A stretch of DNA of 26,245 bases from Phocaeicola sp. (GTDB lineage Bacteria > Bacteroidota > Bacteroidia > Bacteroidales > Bacteroidaceae): contig JAHHQU010000032.1 in assembly GCA_020026225.1 (NCBI GenBank), forward strand, positions 1 to 26,245. The letters run 5' to 3'. The translations under genes and the position numbers were made by a program. Shown piece by piece: positions 1 through 7,554 of the stretch. Each line of letters starts with the position of its first letter. Within the stretch, counting starts at the first letter, position 1. The notes under the pieces were generated by a model that saw only the letters and a list, made by a program, of their open reading frames with translations, was not told where the DNA came from and made no database searches.

Positions 1-399
1 AAGAACTTGGGTTCTATCGCTGACTTGACTCGTCTTCCTTCTGCATTGTTCGTTGTTGACGTGTTGAAAGAAAACATTGCAATCCGCGAAGCTAACCGTT
101 TGGGTATTCCTGTATTTGCAATCGTTGATACTAACTCTGATCCTTCAAACGTAGATTTCGTAATCCCAGCTAACGATGACGCTACTAAATCTGTAGAAGT
201 TATCTTGGATGCTTGCTGCGCTGCAATGGCAGAAGGTTTGGAAGAAAGAAAAGCTGAAAAAGTAGATGTAGAAGCTGCTGGTGAAAACGCACCTAAAGTA
301 GCTAAGAAAAAAACTTCTAAAGCTCGTATGGACAAAGCATCAGAAGACGCAATCAATGCATCTAAATCTGCTGCTTTCACAAATGACGAAGAAGCTTAA
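1..399 (+). CDS. rpsB: 30S ribosomal protein S2, C-terminal part (5' end outside window)
   Basis: The reading frame is open from base 1, so this is the 3' portion of a longer gene, with an apparent TTG at 7 that is not a start. The visible 132 residues contain the S2 signature around DLTRLPSALFVVD and the REANRLGIPVFAIVDTN segment that follows it. S2 sits on the 30S head and is needed for S1 recruitment in many bacteria. The C-terminal tail after about residue 80 of the visible part is a charged, Lys/Glu/Ala-rich extension of the kind common in Bacteroidetes S2. tsf follows on the same strand, the classical rpsB-tsf order. Identity is very secure; only the N-terminus is missing. Confidence 0.97.
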   Translation, partial: KNLGSIADLTRLPSALFVVDVLKENIAIREANRLGIPVFAIVDTNSDPSNVDFVIPANDDATKSVEVILDACCAAMAEGLEERKAEKVDVEAAGENAPKVAKKKTSKARMDKASEDAINASKSAAFTNDEEA

Positions 400-423
400 T
401 CTATATTTTTAGATACTATTAGT

Positions 424-486
424 GAGAATTGAAAATTGAGAATCGAACGTAATGCTCCAATTCTCAATTCTCAATTCTCTTTTTTG
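424..486 (+). terminator. Heptad-repeat hairpin with U-tract between rpsB and tsf
   Basis: Arms 424-443 and 460-479 can pair over 20 positions with a single A-C mismatch, around a 16-base loop. The hairpin is followed directly by a T-rich run (480-490). Each arm is built from near-identical 7-base units (attctca and its complement gagaatt/gaaaatt). It has the form of an intrinsic terminator or attenuator and may lower tsf expression relative to rpsB. No obvious new promoter lies between it and tsf, so partial read-through is the simplest reading. Confidence 0.7.
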
Positions 487-527
487 TTTTAAAGACATTT
501 ATTAAACCCAATAAAAAAGAAATTATT

Positions 528-1520
528 ATGGCTGTAAGTATGGCTGATATCACCAAGCTTCGTAAAATGACAGGAGCTGGTATGATGGACTGCAAAAACG
601 CTTTGACTGAATCTGAAGGCGATTTCGACAAGGCTTTGGAAATTATCCGTAAAAAAGGACAGGCAGTAGCTGCAAAACGTTCTGACCGTGAAACTTCAGA
701 AGGTTGTGTTTTGGCTAAATCAACAGGTAACTTTGCTGCAATGATCGCTTTGAAGTGCGAAACTGACTTCGTTGCAAAAAATGCTGACTTCGTTGCTTTG
801 ACTCAGGCTATCTTGGACGCTGCTATCGAAAACAAGTGCCAGACTATCGAAGAAATCAAAGCTCTTCCTATGGGTAACGGTACTATCAACGATGCTGTTG
901 TTGAACGTAGTGGTATCACTGGTGAAAAGACTGAATTGGATGGCTATTCATTCGTTTCTGGTCCTTACACAGCAGTATACAACCACCAGAACAAAAACTT
1001 GCTTTGTACAATCGCTGCATTCAACGAAGAATGCCAGGCTCAGACTGCTCACGAAATCTGTATGCAGATTGCAGCTATGAACCCAATCGCTGTTGACGAA
1101 GCTGGTGTTCCTGAAGATGTTAAACAGAACGAAATCAACGTTGCTATCGACAAAACTAAAGCTGAACAGGTTCAGAAGGCTGTAGAAGCTGCTTTGAAGA
1201 AAGCTGGTTTCAACTTGTACATTTGCGAAAGCGAAGAACACATGAACGAAGGTATCATGAAGGGTTCTATCACTGAAGCTCAGGCTGAAGAAATCCGCAA
1301 GATCAAAGAAACTGTTGCTGCTGAAAAGGCTGCTAACTTGCCAGAACAAATGATTCAGAACATCGCTAAGGGTCGTCTTGGCAAGTTCTTGAAAGAAGTT
1401 TGCTTGTTGCGTCAGGAAAGCATCATGGATCCAAAACAGACTGTTGCTGATGTCTTGAAAGCTGACAAGGCTGACTTGACTGTAACAGATTTCAAACGCT
1501 TCACTTTGCGTGCTGAATAA
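528..1520 (+). CDS. tsf: Translation elongation factor Ts
   Basis: EF-Ts is the cytoplasmic guanine-nucleotide exchange factor that reloads EF-Tu with GTP. The N-terminal UBA-like module carries the TGAGMMDCKNAL motif (residues 15-26), and the exchange core carries TDFVAKN (79-85), whose Asp-Phe pair inserts next to the EF-Tu nucleotide site in the family. The C-terminal stretch GRLGKFLKEVCLLRQ resembles the coiled-coil/C-terminal module. At 330 residues it is longer than the E. coli protein and matches the length usual in Bacteroides. The ATG at 528 follows an A-rich, Shine-Dalgarno-less leader typical of the phylum; an internal Met at residue 5 (MADITKL) is a possible alternative start. It is probably co-transcribed with rpsB across the hairpin at 424-486. 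Confidence 0.98.
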   Translation: MAVSMADITKLRKMTGAGMMDCKNALTESEGDFDKALEIIRKKGQAVAAKRSDRETSEGCVLAKSTGNFAAMIALKCETDFVAKNADFVALTQAILDAAIENKCQTIEEIKALPMGNGTINDAVVERSGITGEKTELDGYSFVSGPYTAVYNHQNKNLLCTIAAFNEECQAQTAHEICMQIAAMNPIAVDEAGVPEDVKQNEINVAIDKTKAEQVQKAVEAALKKAGFNLYICESEEHMNEGIMKGSITEAQAEEIRKIKETVAAEKAANLPEQMIQNIAKGRLGKFLKEVCLLRQESIMDPKQTVADVLKADKADLTVTDFKRFTLRAE

Positions 1521-1566
1521 TAAGGTCTGTTGGATATAGGTTTAACTGATTAATCAATAAAATATT

Positions 1567-1626
1567 ACGCGAATTGTTAGATTGTTTCAAGCTTGTCTTG
1601 AACATCTGATAATTCGCGTTTTTTTT
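1567..1626 (+). terminator. Intrinsic terminator after tsf
   Basis: Arms 1567-1582 and 1604-1619 pair over 16 positions (two G-U pairs), with an inner 6-bp hairpin (1586-1591 with 1597-1602), followed by eight T. This is a strong rho-independent terminator for the rpsB-tsf operon. Confidence 0.92.
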
Positions 1627-1727
1627 GTATCCTTTCGATGGGTAGGGATTATTGTTTTGCTTCCTTGAGCGTGCATGGTTGTTTCGGTCATCATCCGGAG
1701 TCGTTTTTCTTTAATGGAAACGATTCT

Positions 1728-1757
1728 GTTGTTCTTTCATAAAAAATGCTATCTTTG
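1728..1757 (+). promoter_or_regulatory. Candidate Bacteroidetes promoter for the glycosidase-esterase gene
   Basis: A -7 element TATCTTTG (1750-1757, matching TAnnTTTG) lies 18 bases after GTTG (1728-1731), a reasonable -33 element. It would give a leader of about 140 bases before the ATG at 1905. The rest of 1627-1904 shows no convincing gene. Confidence 0.5.
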
Positions 1758-1904
1758 TCAGTCTATTACTACGAACATCTTTTGTCTGAATTTTGAATCT
1801 TACCGTGAAGTAGAAATCTTATCGTATTCGGTGATAAACAGAGGATATGGCTATGTTGACTTATCCGAAGTATAGAGGAAAGAAATAACCTAATAGTATA
1901 ATAT

Positions 1905-3908
1905 ATGAAACATTTGATAGCATGTGCATTGATGTTGACCTGCTCTATGGCAACGCATGGAACGAACCTTTATAAGGTGAAGAAAGCTGTATTGGAAGAC
2001 AAAGAAATGAATCTTGTCGACAAAATGGCTCATCAGGTAGTCTCTTCAGGATTGAACGCCGGAAGTGGCTATGGGGAAGTATGGATTAGAGATTTTAATA
2101 CTTTTATCACGACGGCTATGGAGGTGATGCCTGATGAAAAAATCCGAGAAGCTTTGAATCTCTTTTTCCATTTTCAGGGTACAGATGGAAATATTGTCGA
2201 TGGATATATTCCTATTACCAAGGCTGATTTGAATAATGTAGGAGGATACAAGTATCGTCTGTCTCCTTCAGCTCCCGATTATGCAGCTCATAAGAATACG
2301 GTAGAAACGGATCAGGAAACTTCCTTGGTTCAGGCCGTATGTCAATATGTGGTCAAAAGTGGCAATTATGCTTATTTGGATAGTCAAGTGGATGGAATCT
2401 CTGTACGCCGTCGTGTGGAGATGGCCATGGAGTATCTCATGAAAGATAAATATGAGCCACGGTATGGTTTGATTATCGGTGCCACTACTGCAGATTGGGG
2501 AGATGTGCAGCCCGAGCATCTTTGGGGGGTAGAAATCGACGAGAATACACATTATGCTATTGATATTTATGACAATGCGATGTTCGTATTGGCCATTGAA
2601 TCTTATTTGAAGCACATCGCTAAAGATACAGAAAAGGCAAAATGGACTCAAGTATCTGCCGATCTCAAGAAGAATGTAAGGAGTCATTTGTGGGATGAGA
2701 AGAACAAGAAGTTCATTCCTCATTTGTACTTGAACGGATCGCCATTCAGCAGTAAGTTCAATGAAAACCAGATTTATTATCATGGAGGTACGGCTGTAGC
2801 TGCTTTGGCTGGTCTCCTTTCCAAGGAAGAAGTAGGGGAAGCCAATAGCAAGATGCTGGAAAATGTGAAGAAAGCTCACGCAGAGACTATCGGACTGACC
2901 ATGTATCCTGCCTATCCGGCTGGAGCCTTTAAAGGGGTAGGAATGTATCCTTACGGTTATCAGAATGGAGGCGATTGGACTTGGTTCGGGGCTCGAATGA
3001 TTTGGGCTTTGATTCAGCACGGATACATTCAGGAGGCATACGATGAATTGAAGCCGATGCTGCATCGAGTCATTCAGAATGAAGGATTTAATGAATGGTA
3101 TACTCCTGCGGGCGAACCTAAAGGTTCCGGTACATTCAGAGGAGAAGCCGGTGTGCTTGTTACAGCTATCCGTATGTTGAAAAATTGGGCAGTGGATTAT
3201 GAAAAGAAGTCTTTGGAAGACGTGAATGGAACAACGGTTCTGTTTACTTTCGGGCAATCGAACTCAGCCAATCATGGAAGAGGAACTTTCCAACCGAAAA
3301 GCAAGGTATTGAACTATTACAAAGGAATCGTTTGTACGGCAAAAGATCCATTGATAGGAGCTTCAGGCATGGGAGCTGGTCCATGGACCCGTTTAGGTGA
3401 GAAGATGAATGAACAAGGAATGTCGAAGGGAGTCACTGTGATTCCTATTGGCATGGGTGGGGCTACCATTGCCAATTGGTCTGAGGGTGGAATCTATCAT
3501 TCCATGCTGGTGGAAACAGTTGAAAACGTGATTCAGAACGGGGTGCACATAGACTATATTCTTTGGCATCAAGGAGAAAGTGATAATATTCAGGGTACTT
3601 CAAAAGAAGTCTATAAGAAACGTTTCTTGGAAATCCGTGAAGTTTTCCGCTCTCGCAATATTACAGCTCCTATCGTAGTGGCACAGGCTTCATACCATCC
3701 CAACACGGATTTGTCGAAAGGAGGAATATCTGAGGCTGTCAGAGAAGCACAGAAAGAATTGGCTAAGGAATACGATGATATTTATGCAGGACCCGATACC
3801 GACCGATTGAATTTGGCGGTACACAGAGCTGATGGTATTCATTTCTCAACTTTAGGTCAAGATTTGCATGCTGAGGCTTGGTTGAAAGCATTGAAGAAAA
3901 TTCGTTAG
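1905..3908 (+). CDS. Secreted two-domain protein: six-hairpin glycosidase-like + SGNH/SASA-type carbohydrate esterase
   Basis: The first ~20 residues form a Sec signal peptide (basic start, hydrophobic stretch, cleavage near THG). The lone Cys13 follows Thr, so this is not a good lipobox. Residues ~25-430 look like an (alpha/alpha)6 glycosidase-type fold: repeated helical segments with conserved aromatic/acidic clusters VWIRDF (59-64), ADWGDVQPE, IYDNAMFVLA and NGGDWTWFGARM. Residues ~440-667 are a SGNH hydrolase of the sialate O-acetylesterase/CE6-like (DUF303) type: block I FGQSN with nucleophile Ser452, WHQGESD (554-560), and the DGIH block with Asp643 and His646. Together these suggest an enzyme that removes acyl groups and sugars from one glycan. 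The substrate cannot be told from sequence. The assignment of the esterase half is firmer than that of the glycosidase half. It stands alone, with no SusC/SusD pair in view. Confidence 0.8.
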   Translation: MKHLIACALMLTCSMATHGTNLYKVKKAVLEDKEMNLVDKMAHQVVSSGLNAGSGYGEVWIRDFNTFITTAMEVMPDEKIREALNLFFHFQGTDGNIVDGYIPITKADLNNVGGYKYRLSPSAPDYAAHKNTVETDQETSLVQAVCQYVVKSGNYAYLDSQVDGISVRRRVEMAMEYLMKDKYEPRYGLIIGATTADWGDVQPEHLWGVEIDENTHYAIDIYDNAMFVLAIESYLKHIAKDTEKAKWTQVSADLKKNVRSHLWDEKNKKFIPHLYLNGSPFSSKFNENQIYYHGGTAVAALAGLLSKEEVGEANSKMLENVKKAHAETIGLTMYPAYPAGAFKGVGMYPYGYQNGGDWTWFGARMIWALIQHGYIQEAYDELKPMLHRVIQNEGFNEWYTPAGEPKGSGTFRGEAGVLVTAIRMLKNWAVDYEKKSLEDVNGTTVLFTFGQSNSANHGRGTFQPKSKVLNYYKGIVCTAKDPLIGASGMGAGPWTRLGEKMNEQGMSKGVTVIPIGMGGATIANWSEGGIYHSMLVETVENVIQNGVHIDYILWHQGESDNIQGTSKEVYKKRFLEIREVFRSRNITAPIVVAQASYHPNTDLSKGGISEAVREAQKELAKEYDDIYAGPDTDRLNLAVHRADGIHFSTLGQDLHAEAWLKALKKIR

Positions 3909-3972
3909 TTCTGTGGAGGGCAGTCGCTGTCATCCTTAAGACAGGCTTGCCTATATTTATGCAGTAATACCC

Positions 3973-4022
3973 CAAGGCTCTATCAACACTCTTTCTTGGG
4001 AATAGATGTTGGTAGAGCCTTG
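3973..4022. terminator. Hairpin without U-tract after the glycosidase-esterase gene
   Basis: Arms 3973-3988 and 4007-4022 pair over 16 positions with one G-U pair. There is no T-run on either strand, so termination is uncertain, but its place in the convergent gap between two genes fits a transcription barrier or mRNA 3'-end stabiliser. Confidence 0.5.
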
Positions 4023-4042
4023 AGTGTGGATATTGGGTCAAC

Positions 4043-4091
4043 AAAAAGAGGCTTGTTTCGGCCGATATTGTCGTTTCTTTTTTAAACAAGC
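4043..4091 (-). terminator. Candidate terminator of the yciH-like gene (minus strand)
   Basis: Arms 4051-4058 and 4084-4091 (8 bp, loop of 25) lie just downstream of the minus-strand stop codon at 4094-4096. On the minus strand the stem is followed by CTC and then five T (4047-4043). The long loop makes it only a moderate candidate. Confidence 0.5.
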
Positions 4092-4093
4092 TA

Positions 4094-4432
4094 TCATTTA
4101 GTCTGGGTATAACCTTCTGCTTTCAGAAGTTCAATTACCCTCTGTTTGAAATCACCTTGTATTAAAATTTCTCCATCCTTGACCGAACCTCCTACGCCGC
4201 ATTTCGTTTTCACTAATTTTCCCAAGTCCTTCAAATCAGATTCAGAACCAATGAATCCACGAATTAAGGTAACCGTTTTGCCGCCTCTACCTTTTTTTTC
4301 CATACCGACTCTTAACTTCTGCTGTTTCTTGTCAAGAGTTTCTTCTTCCGTCCTTTCCTCCGTTTCATAGCCGAAATCAGGGTTTGTTGAATACACGATA
4401 TTTAGTCTATCTTTCCAATCATTATTTTTCAT
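4094..4432 (-). CDS. yciH: SUI1/eIF1-family translation factor (YciH-like)
   Basis: The 112-residue protein carries the eIF1/SUI1 domain: GRGGKTVTLIRGF (48-60), then TKCGVGGSVKDGEILIQGD (76-94), the hallmark of bacterial YciH and of eukaryotic eIF1. Residues 1-40 are a polar, acidic N-terminal extension. Family knowledge places YciH at the ribosome as a minor initiation-fidelity factor, but its role in Bacteroidetes is not settled. It is transcribed divergently from rex, sharing a 110-base intergenic region with a TACCTTTG -7 element (minus strand, 4455-4462) 22 bases before the ATG. Confidence 0.93.
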   Translation of the reverse strand: MKNNDWKDRLNIVYSTNPDFGYETEERTEEETLDKKQQKLRVGMEKKGRGGKTVTLIRGFIGSESDLKDLGKLVKTKCGVGGSVKDGEILIQGDFKQRVIELLKAEGYTQTK

Positions 4433-4454
4433 AAAATCACTCTATTTAACAAAT

Positions 4455-4462
4455 CAAAGGTA
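4455..4462 (-). promoter_or_regulatory. -7 element for the yciH-like gene
   Basis: TACCTTTG on the minus strand matches TAnnTTTG and is 22 bases before the ATG at 4432. No clear -33 TTTG is seen at the usual distance. Confidence 0.5.
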
Positions 4463-4505
4463 AAACTTTTTTAGAGATTCTATACACTTTTCCAATTAAT
4501 TAGCG

Positions 4506-4513
4506 TAATTTTG
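4506..4513 (+). promoter_or_regulatory. -7 element for the rex operon
   Basis: TAATTTTG matches TAnnTTTG and lies 29 bases before the rex ATG. A TTTT run at 4488-4491 is a poor -33 match. I see no good Rex-type palindrome (TTGTGAA/TTCACAA) here, so autoregulation is not supported by sequence. Confidence 0.55.
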
Positions 4514-4542
4514 CAAGATTAGAACCGAATATAAAAGAAAAA

Positions 4543-5202
4543 ATGGCAGCATCCGTCCGTAAAGTAGTAGATAAAGTTCCAGAGCCGACTCTCCGTAGGC
4601 TACCATGGTATCTTTCGAATGCAAAGCTGATGAAAGAGAGAGGGGAAACTTTTGTTTCTTCTACCCAAATCTCTCGTCAGATTAATATCGATGCTTCACA
4701 GATTGCGAAAGACTTGTCGTATGTCGCTATTTCCGGACGTACTCGTGTAGGATATCAGATAGACCAACTGATTACTGTCTTGGAAGATTTTTTGGGTTTC
4801 ACCAACATGCACAAAGCTTATCTTTTTGGAGTAGGTAGTTTGGGAGGAGCCCTTCTTCGGGATACCGGTTTGGCACATTTTGGCTTGGAAATTGCAGGAG
4901 CCTTTGATGTCAATCCTGATTTGGTGGGAACAACCATTGGAGGTATTCCTATCCATCATTCGGATGATTTTGAAGAATACATGAAGAATAGTGATGTCAA
5001 TATCGGCGTACTGACAGTGCCTATTAATATTGCACAAGAAATTACAGACAAGATGGTGGCTGGAGGAATCAAAGCCATTTGGAATTTTACCCCTTTCCGT
5101 ATTCGTGTACCAGAAGGTATAGTAGTCCAGAATACTTCACTCTATGCTCATCTGGCCGTAATGTTTAACCGTTTGAACGAAAATAAAAGAAATAACTTAT
5201 GA
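4543..5202 (+). CDS. rex: Redox-sensing transcriptional repressor Rex
   Basis: Rex is a cytoplasmic dimer that binds DNA when NAD+ is high and is released by NADH. The N-terminal winged-helix part (about 1-80) shows the family signature VPEPTLRRLPWYL and the recognition region with SRQINIDASQIAKDLSY. The C-terminal Rossmann domain has the nucleotide-binding loop GVGSLG (96-101) and the AGAFDVNPDLVG segment that follows it. The length of 219 residues is normal for the family. Its stop codon overlaps the start of the next gene (ATGA at 5199-5202), indicating translational coupling. It is first in an operon with a FAH-family hydrolase and ispF. Confidence 0.96.
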   Translation: MAASVRKVVDKVPEPTLRRLPWYLSNAKLMKERGETFVSSTQISRQINIDASQIAKDLSYVAISGRTRVGYQIDQLITVLEDFLGFTNMHKAYLFGVGSLGGALLRDTGLAHFGLEIAGAFDVNPDLVGTTIGGIPIHHSDDFEEYMKNSDVNIGVLTVPINIAQEITDKMVAGGIKAIWNFTPFRIRVPEGIVVQNTSLYAHLAVMFNRLNENKRNNL

Positions 5203-5816
5203 AGATCATTGCGATAGGCATGAATTATCCGCTTCATTGCAAGGAACTCCATGCCAATGAAATCCTTCCTGAAGAACCGGTCATTTTTATGAAACCGGAC
5301 TCTGCTTTGCTGAAAGATGGCAAACCTTTTTTTATTCCTGATTTTTCTAAGGAAATGGAATATGAAACCGAGCTGGTGGTTCGTATCAACCGTTTGGGAA
5401 AAAATATCTCAGAGCGTTTCGCTCATCGATATTATGATGCCGTAACCGTGGGTATAGATTTTACTGCTCGTGATTTGCAGCGTAAGTTCCGTGCGGAAGG
5501 TAAACCTTGGGAATTGTGCAAGGGATTTGATAACTCAGCAGCGATAGGTGATTGGATTCCTGTTGAACGTTTTGCTGATGTGCAAGACCTTCATTTCCAT
5601 TTGGACATTGATGGAAAGACAGTTCAATCTGGATATACAGCTGAAATGTTGTTTGGCATTGACCGTGTCATTGCGTATGTGAGTCAGTTCTGTACCTTAA
5701 AGATTGGTGACTTGATCTTTACAGGAACTCCTGTTGGTGTGGGACCTGTGCAGATTGACAACCATTTGGAAGGTTATCTTGAAAACGAAAAAGTCTTAGA
5801 TTTTTATATACGATGA
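5199..5816 (+). CDS. Fumarylacetoacetate hydrolase (FAH) family protein
   Basis: The 205-residue protein is a compact single-domain FAH-fold enzyme. Metal ligands can be read as Glu56 and Glu58 (in EYETELV) and Asp87 (in GIDFTARD), with a conserved Lys108 (CKGFD) and the family C-terminal motif FTGTPVGVGP. Small FAH proteins of this type act on acylpyruvates (fumarylpyruvate, acetylpyruvate) or as oxaloacetate decarboxylase/tautomerase. The sequence alone does not pick between these. It overlaps rex at its start and ispF at its end, both as ATGA, so its level should follow that of both neighbours. Given co-transcription with the redox sensor Rex, a housekeeping role on C4 keto acids is an inference only. 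Confidence 0.9.
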   Translation: MKIIAIGMNYPLHCKELHANEILPEEPVIFMKPDSALLKDGKPFFIPDFSKEMEYETELVVRINRLGKNISERFAHRYYDAVTVGIDFTARDLQRKFRAEGKPWELCKGFDNSAAIGDWIPVERFADVQDLHFHLDIDGKTVQSGYTAEMLFGIDRVIAYVSQFCTLKIGDLIFTGTPVGVGPVQIDNHLEGYLENEKVLDFYIR

Positions 5817-6292
5817 AGATTCGAGTAGGATTTGGATTTGACGTACACCGCTTGGTAGCGGGTCGTGAATTATGGTTGGGAGGCATCCTTTTCAAGCATG
5901 AATTGGGGCTGTTGGGCCATTCGGATGCGGATGTCTTGATACATGCCTTGTGCGATGCGTTGCTCGGAGCCGCTAATATGCGTGACATTGGTTATCATTT
6001 TCCTGATAATGCAGGAGAGTTTAAAAACATTGACAGTAAAATCTTATTGGCCAAGACCATTGAGTTGATTGCTACCAAAGGGTATCGGGTAGGAAATGTT
6101 GATGCAACTATTTGTGCAGAACGTCCGAAGTTGAAGAGTAGGATACCGGAAATGCAGGAGTGTCTGGCAAAAGTGATGGGAATCGATGTAGAAGATGTAT
6201 CCATAAAAGCGACGACAACAGAAAAGTTGGGATTTACCGGTCGTGAGGAAGGTATATCAGCTTACGCAACGGTTCTTATAGAAAAAGATTAA
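5813..6292 (+). CDS. ispF: 2-C-methyl-D-erythritol 2,4-cyclodiphosphate synthase
   Basis: IspF closes the cyclic diphosphate in the MEP isoprenoid pathway, releasing CMP. The zinc ligands Asp10 and His12 (FGFDVHR) and His44 (in the GHSDADVLIHALCDALLG block) are present, as is the C-terminal TTTEKLGFTGREEGI motif that contacts the cytidine phosphate. At 159 residues it is full length. The ATG overlaps the preceding stop as ATGA (5813-5816). dxr, an earlier step of the same pathway, lies about 10 kb downstream in a different operon. A strong terminator follows at 6310-6360, so this is the last gene of the rex operon. Confidence 0.97.
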   Translation: MKIRVGFGFDVHRLVAGRELWLGGILFKHELGLLGHSDADVLIHALCDALLGAANMRDIGYHFPDNAGEFKNIDSKILLAKTIELIATKGYRVGNVDATICAERPKLKSRIPEMQECLAKVMGIDVEDVSIKATTTEKLGFTGREEGISAYATVLIEKD

Positions 6293-6309
6293 TCAATCGT
6301 TGAAAAAAT

Positions 6310-6360
6310 AAAGAAGGAGCCTTTGAGGTGTTCAATACACTCAAAGGCTCCTTCTTTTAT
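6310..6360. terminator. Bidirectional terminator between ispF and menA
   Basis: Arms 6310-6327 and 6340-6357 pair perfectly over 18 bases around a 12-base loop. Plus-strand continuation is T-rich, and on the minus strand the stem runs into TTTATTTTTTC. It can therefore stop both the rex-ispF operon and menA, whose stop codon is about 120 bases away. Bases 6361-6480 show nothing else. Confidence 0.9.
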
Positions 6361-6480
6361 ATAACTGGTCATTGGAAGACGTTGCATTGTAGTCACTGCT
6401 GTCGGATGAATCTTTCTTTAGCAGAGCTGATCTTCTTATCCACAGCTATGTTAATGATGAAAGATTTTGGACATAGGTGT

Positions 6481-7365
6481 TTATAGAATGAGGCCGATGG
6501 TCAGAAGAACTCCAAAAATTAAGATATTCCGTGATGTTTCTCCTAAAATGTTGTTCAGGGCTTTGCCGTGATTGATTTGTGCCATTTTTCGGGTTGTGGC
6601 AATGTGCGAAATCAGATAGATTTGAGGCAGCAGCACTGCGTAGATTTTTCCTATGAACAAGAAGTAGAAGCAGAGCCAGCAGGCTGTCAGTCCGAGAAAT
6701 AGGTACATGCTGAGTCCGGCCTTGGCACCGAAACGAACTACTAAAGTGCGTTTGCCACTTATCTTATCTTGTACGCGATCGCGGAAGTTGTTGACCATGA
6801 GCAGCGTATCAATGACCAGACCGCAGGCCAATGACACAATGGTTACTGAAGTGTTCCAATCACCGGCCATAATATAATAGGTGCATCCTACGGGAACAAA
6901 TCCGAAGAAGATGAGAACCAGCAAATCTCCCCAACCGTGATAAGCCAAAGGATAAGGTCCGGCGGTATATAGGAAAGCGAAGATGACACAGGCAATTCCT
7001 ACAGGAATCATTTCCCATCCAGAGAAGAATAACAGACAAAGCCCAACGAGGCATGCCAATATCGTAGTAATGGCGATTCCTATTCCCATTGCTTTGGGAG
7101 TGATCCATCCTTGAGAGCAGGCACGTTCCGGACCTAATCGGTCTTCACGGTCCGAGCCTTTCAGAAAATCGAACAAGTCATTGATGAGGTTGGCATCGAT
7201 TTGCATGAGAAAGGCAAAGAGAAAGCACAGGCAGGCAGGAGCAGGATTGAATTTTCCGAATAGGAAGGCCAGCGCACATCCTAACATGACAGGAATAGCG
7301 GCTCCTGTCAAAGTCTTGGGACGTGTAGCCAGCATCCAAGCTTTGAATGAATTTGTTTCTATCAT
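6481..7365 (-). CDS. menA: 1,4-dihydroxy-2-naphthoate polyprenyltransferase
   Basis: MenA is an inner-membrane UbiA-family prenyltransferase that joins a polyprenyl chain to dihydroxynaphthoate in menaquinone synthesis. The two Asp-rich prenyl-diphosphate/Mg sites are visible: NDLFDFLKGSD (62-72) and NNFRDRVQDKISGKRTL, the second with the MenA-type DKxxGKRTL ending. The remainder is a series of about eight or nine hydrophobic helices, normal for a 294-residue UbiA protein. The N-terminal WMLATRPKTLTGAAIPVMLG is typical of MenA. It is a single gene with its own -7 element 28 bases upstream. The polyprenyl substrate comes from the MEP pathway represented here by ispF and dxr. Confidence 0.95.
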   Translation of the reverse strand: MIETNSFKAWMLATRPKTLTGAAIPVMLGCALAFLFGKFNPAPACLCFLFAFLMQIDANLINDLFDFLKGSDREDRLGPERACSQGWITPKAMGIGIAITTILACLVGLCLLFFSGWEMIPVGIACVIFAFLYTAGPYPLAYHGWGDLLVLIFFGFVPVGCTYYIMAGDWNTSVTIVSLACGLVIDTLLMVNNFRDRVQDKISGKRTLVVRFGAKAGLSMYLFLGLTACWLCFYFLFIGKIYAVLLPQIYLISHIATTRKMAQINHGKALNNILGETSRNILIFGVLLTIGLIL

Positions 7366-7392
7366 AATAGGTTCTTGTTTTATTTACTTTCG

Positions 7393-7400
7393 CAAAGTTA
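7393..7400 (-). promoter_or_regulatory. -7 element for menA
   Basis: TAACTTTG on the minus strand matches TAnnTTTG, 28 bases before the ATG. A minus-strand TTTG at 7411-7414 is too close to serve as -33. Confidence 0.5.
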
Positions 7401-7452
7401 GTCATTTTCACAAACTTTTCTTTTCCCTTTCTTCCGATAACCATAAATTCTT

Positions 7453-7460
7453 TACATTTG
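7453..7460 (+). promoter_or_regulatory. -7 element for the metallophosphoesterase gene
   Basis: TACATTTG matches TAnnTTTG. The implied leader to the ATG at 7555 is about 88 bases. No clear -33 element is seen. Confidence 0.4.
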
Positions 7461-7554
7461 TATCAGGTATTCTTGAGGAGGTGTAATCTTTCAGTGGAAA
7501 TCGGTTTCAAATCGCTCAAGACTGTATTGGGTATTTTTATTAATGATTTGTAAT

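Noticed and set aside
948..1349. 133-codon minus-strand frame inside tsf
   Set aside because: Antisense shadow of a highly conserved gene; the Phe/Ser-rich product results from the complementary codons.
1675..1875. 66-codon plus-strand frame before the glycosidase-esterase gene
   Set aside because: It spans the predicted promoter, has no recognisable domain, and its composition is that of random AT-rich spacer.
2268..3257. 329-codon minus-strand frame inside the glycosidase-esterase gene
   Set aside because: Antisense to a gene with complete motifs; no domain, signal or start context of its own.
4433..4542. Rex operator in front of rex
   Set aside because: I looked for a TTGTGAA/TTCACAA type palindrome and found none; a half-like match near menA (7400-7416) is too degenerate to claim.
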